From Ilumatobacteraceae bacterium (GTDB lineage Bacteria; Actinomycetota; Acidimicrobiia; Acidimicrobiales; Ilumatobacteraceae), in contig JAHRVJ010000382.1 in NCBI GenBank assembly GCA_019090765.1, forward strand, positions 1 to 14,427: a stretch of DNA of 14,427 nucleotides, read 5' to 3'. Every line of letters begins with the position of its first letter. Position 1 is the first letter of the stretch. The position numbers were made by a program, and so were the translations under genes. Under the pieces are notes generated by a model, which was not told where the DNA came from, did not search any database, and saw only the letters and a program-made list of their open reading frames with translations. Of this stretch, positions 13,368-14,427 are shown one piece after another.

Positions 13368-14372
13368 ATGATCGTGGTGCTCACCGGCCGACGGGGTTCG
13401 CTAGGCGGCCGCGTCGTGAGTGCCTTACGCGAGCAGGTCCCCGACGCCGAAATTGTGGTGGCTGACGATGTGGAGGATCAATCTTTGATCACTGATCGAG
13501 CCGATGTGGTGGTCGACATCGGCAGTAGTGATTACGACAGCAGGGCCGCGCATCGGGAGAGTTCGACTGAGTTCGCTGCCGCAACGTTGTTTCTTGCGGA
13601 CCGCTTGCGCTCATCACAGGTGGTGTTTGTGTCTTCAGCGATGGTCTATGGGGCGCTCGCCAATAATCCGGTGCCGCTGACCGAGGAAGCCACGTTGCGT
13701 CCCGACGTGGAGTTCGTCTTCGCTCGTCAGTTGGCGTCGGCCGAAGAACTGGTCGAGCAGTGGCGGCAGGCTCGGCCAGGCCGTGCGACGTGCGTGTTGC
13801 GGCCAGTGGTGGCACTCGCTGCACAGCGGAACTCCTTGCTTGGCGCGGCGCTGGTGTCGGGACTTGGCCGCCGGTTCGCTGAAGATGATCCGCCGTCTCA
13901 GTTCCTACATCTCGACGACCTTGCATCTTCGATCGCGATTGCGGTTGGTCGACGCCTTGATGGCGTTTTTAACGTGGCACCCGATGGTTGGGTGGCTGGC
14001 GACCGCGTTCGGGCGTTATCGGGTGAGCGGCGAATACCGATGCCCGACCGGCTCGTTGACGTTGTCGGTCGTTTGCGTTGGCGGTTCCAGCGTGGCCCAA
14101 TCCCGCCGGGTTTGCACTCGTACACACGCGAGCCTTGGGTCGTGAGCAATGGGCAGCTTCGGGCGGAGGGGTGGGAGCCGACGGTGACCAACGAGCAGAC
14201 CTACGTGGAGAGTACGGAGGCGCCCTGGTGGACCATGGTGTCACCCAAACGTCGCCAGGAATTGGCACTGGGTGCTGGAGCGGCTGCCGCCGTCGTTGTT
14301 GTTGCGGTCGCGTTCGTGTTCGGTCGAAATCGACTTAATCGACGGCGAGCAGGATCAGCCGGCCGCGGCTGA
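13368..14372 (+). CDS. Atypical NAD(P)-binding SDR, epimerase-like, with C-terminal membrane anchor
   Basis: This 334-residue protein begins directly with a Rossmann strand and dinucleotide loop (IVVLTGRRGSLGG, glycines 7, 10 and 13), as in extended/atypical short-chain dehydrogenases and NDP-sugar epimerases. The strand VVFVSSAMVYG (86-95) supplies the serine region and LRPVVAL the later conserved strand. Where the family carries catalytic YxxxK, this sequence reads F116-V-F-A-R120, so the usual Tyr and Lys appear replaced. After the fold (about 1-285) comes one hydrophobic helix (GAGAAAAVVVVAVAFVFG) near 302-319 and a basic tail, so the enzyme is probably anchored with its domain in the cytoplasm. 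It may be a cofactor-binding or chaperone-like member rather than a working epimerase. ATG 13368 lacks a ribosome binding site and overlaps the stop of a 12-codon upstream ORF. Substrate unknown. Confidence 0.8.
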   Translation: MIVVLTGRRGSLGGRVVSALREQVPDAEIVVADDVEDQSLITDRADVVVDIGSSDYDSRAAHRESSTEFAAATLFLADRLRSSQVVFVSSAMVYGALANNPVPLTEEATLRPDVEFVFARQLASAEELVEQWRQARPGRATCVLRPVVALAAQRNSLLGAALVSGLGRRFAEDDPPSQFLHLDDLASSIAIAVGRRLDGVFNVAPDGWVAGDRVRALSGERRIPMPDRLVDVVGRLRWRFQRGPIPPGLHSYTREPWVVSNGQLRAEGWEPTVTNEQTYVESTEAPWWTMVSPKRRQELALGAGAAAAVVVVAVAFVFGRNRLNRRRAGSAGRG

Positions 14373-14427
14373 CGTGGGCGACCAGGTCGCCGTTGGTATT
14401 GATCACCACAGACCCGTCTGGTGGCCC
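14335..14427 (-). CDS. C-terminal end of a minus-strand gene, truncated by window edge
   Basis: The minus strand is open from the window edge to TAA at 14337-14335, giving 30 residues that read like a true protein terminus: PDGSVVINTNGDLVAHVSRG and then RLILLAVD. The pattern of a short turn, GDLVAH and a final hydrophobic strand recalls the end of a hotdog-fold acyl-CoA thioesterase, but the fragment is too short to be sure. It would overlap the convergent SDR gene by 38 nt. Confidence 0.5.
   Translation of the reverse strand, partial: GPPDGSVVINTNGDLVAHVSRGRLILLAVD

Noticed and set aside
1..14427. tRNA or rRNA genes, CRISPR repeats, insertion-sequence ends, prophage genes
   Set aside because: No cloverleaf-like sequence, regularly spaced repeats, transposase or integrase motifs were seen on either strand; a covariance-model search was not possible.

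Overview
The window looks like chromosomal DNA from an actinobacterium, most probably class Acidimicrobiia. The evidence is two WhiB-type iron-sulfur regulators (a family confined to Actinobacteria and their phages), a SenX3/RegX3-type phosphate two-component pair, moderately high GC, frequent GTG starts, and apparently leaderless genes with a TANNNT -10 element 6-7 nt before the start codon. The class assignment is inference. No RNA gene, insertion sequence, CRISPR array or prophage gene was seen. No gene-free stretch exceeds about 220 bases; the three largest gaps (532-696, 1596-1810, 4187-4383) are described below.

Layout. 1-531: 3' part of a von Willebrand A domain protein, followed by a hairpin. 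697-1595: a small regulatory and secretion block, whiB > tatA > < whiB, in which the tatA and second whiB stop codons overlap in one CTAG. 1811-4186: a 90-residue protein of unknown function directly upstream of polyphosphate kinase ppk. 4187-4383: a phosphate-responsive control region with a PHO-box-like direct repeat (two GTTCATC units exactly 11 bp apart) and a perfect 11-bp hairpin. 4384-10832: a tightly packed operon pstS-pstC-pstA-pstB-phoU-histidine kinase-response regulator, with junctions from a 4-nt gap to a 17-nt overlap. 10876-12156: an MFS transporter overlapping tail to tail with a DUF2342 zinc-metalloprotease-like gene (12077-13291, minus). 13368-14372: an atypical membrane-anchored SDR transcribed divergently from the DUF2342 gene. 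14335-14427: the C-terminal end of a minus-strand gene cut by the window edge.

How the genes work together. PstSCAB imports phosphate. PhoU relays transport status to the kinase, which phosphorylates the RegX3/PhoP-like regulator. That regulator is the likely ligand of the PHO box upstream of pstS, so the operon should feed back on its own expression. Ppk next door converts phosphate in the form of ATP into polyphosphate storage. The region is therefore a combined phosphate sensing, uptake and storage locus flanked by unrelated housekeeping genes.

Nothing here is a clearly undescribed system. The points most worth a second look are the unknown ppk-linked small protein, the HExxG variant in the DUF2342 protein, the SDR lacking a visible YxxxK, the hairpin in the pstS leader, the repeated leaderless promoter motif, and three convergent 3' overlaps.
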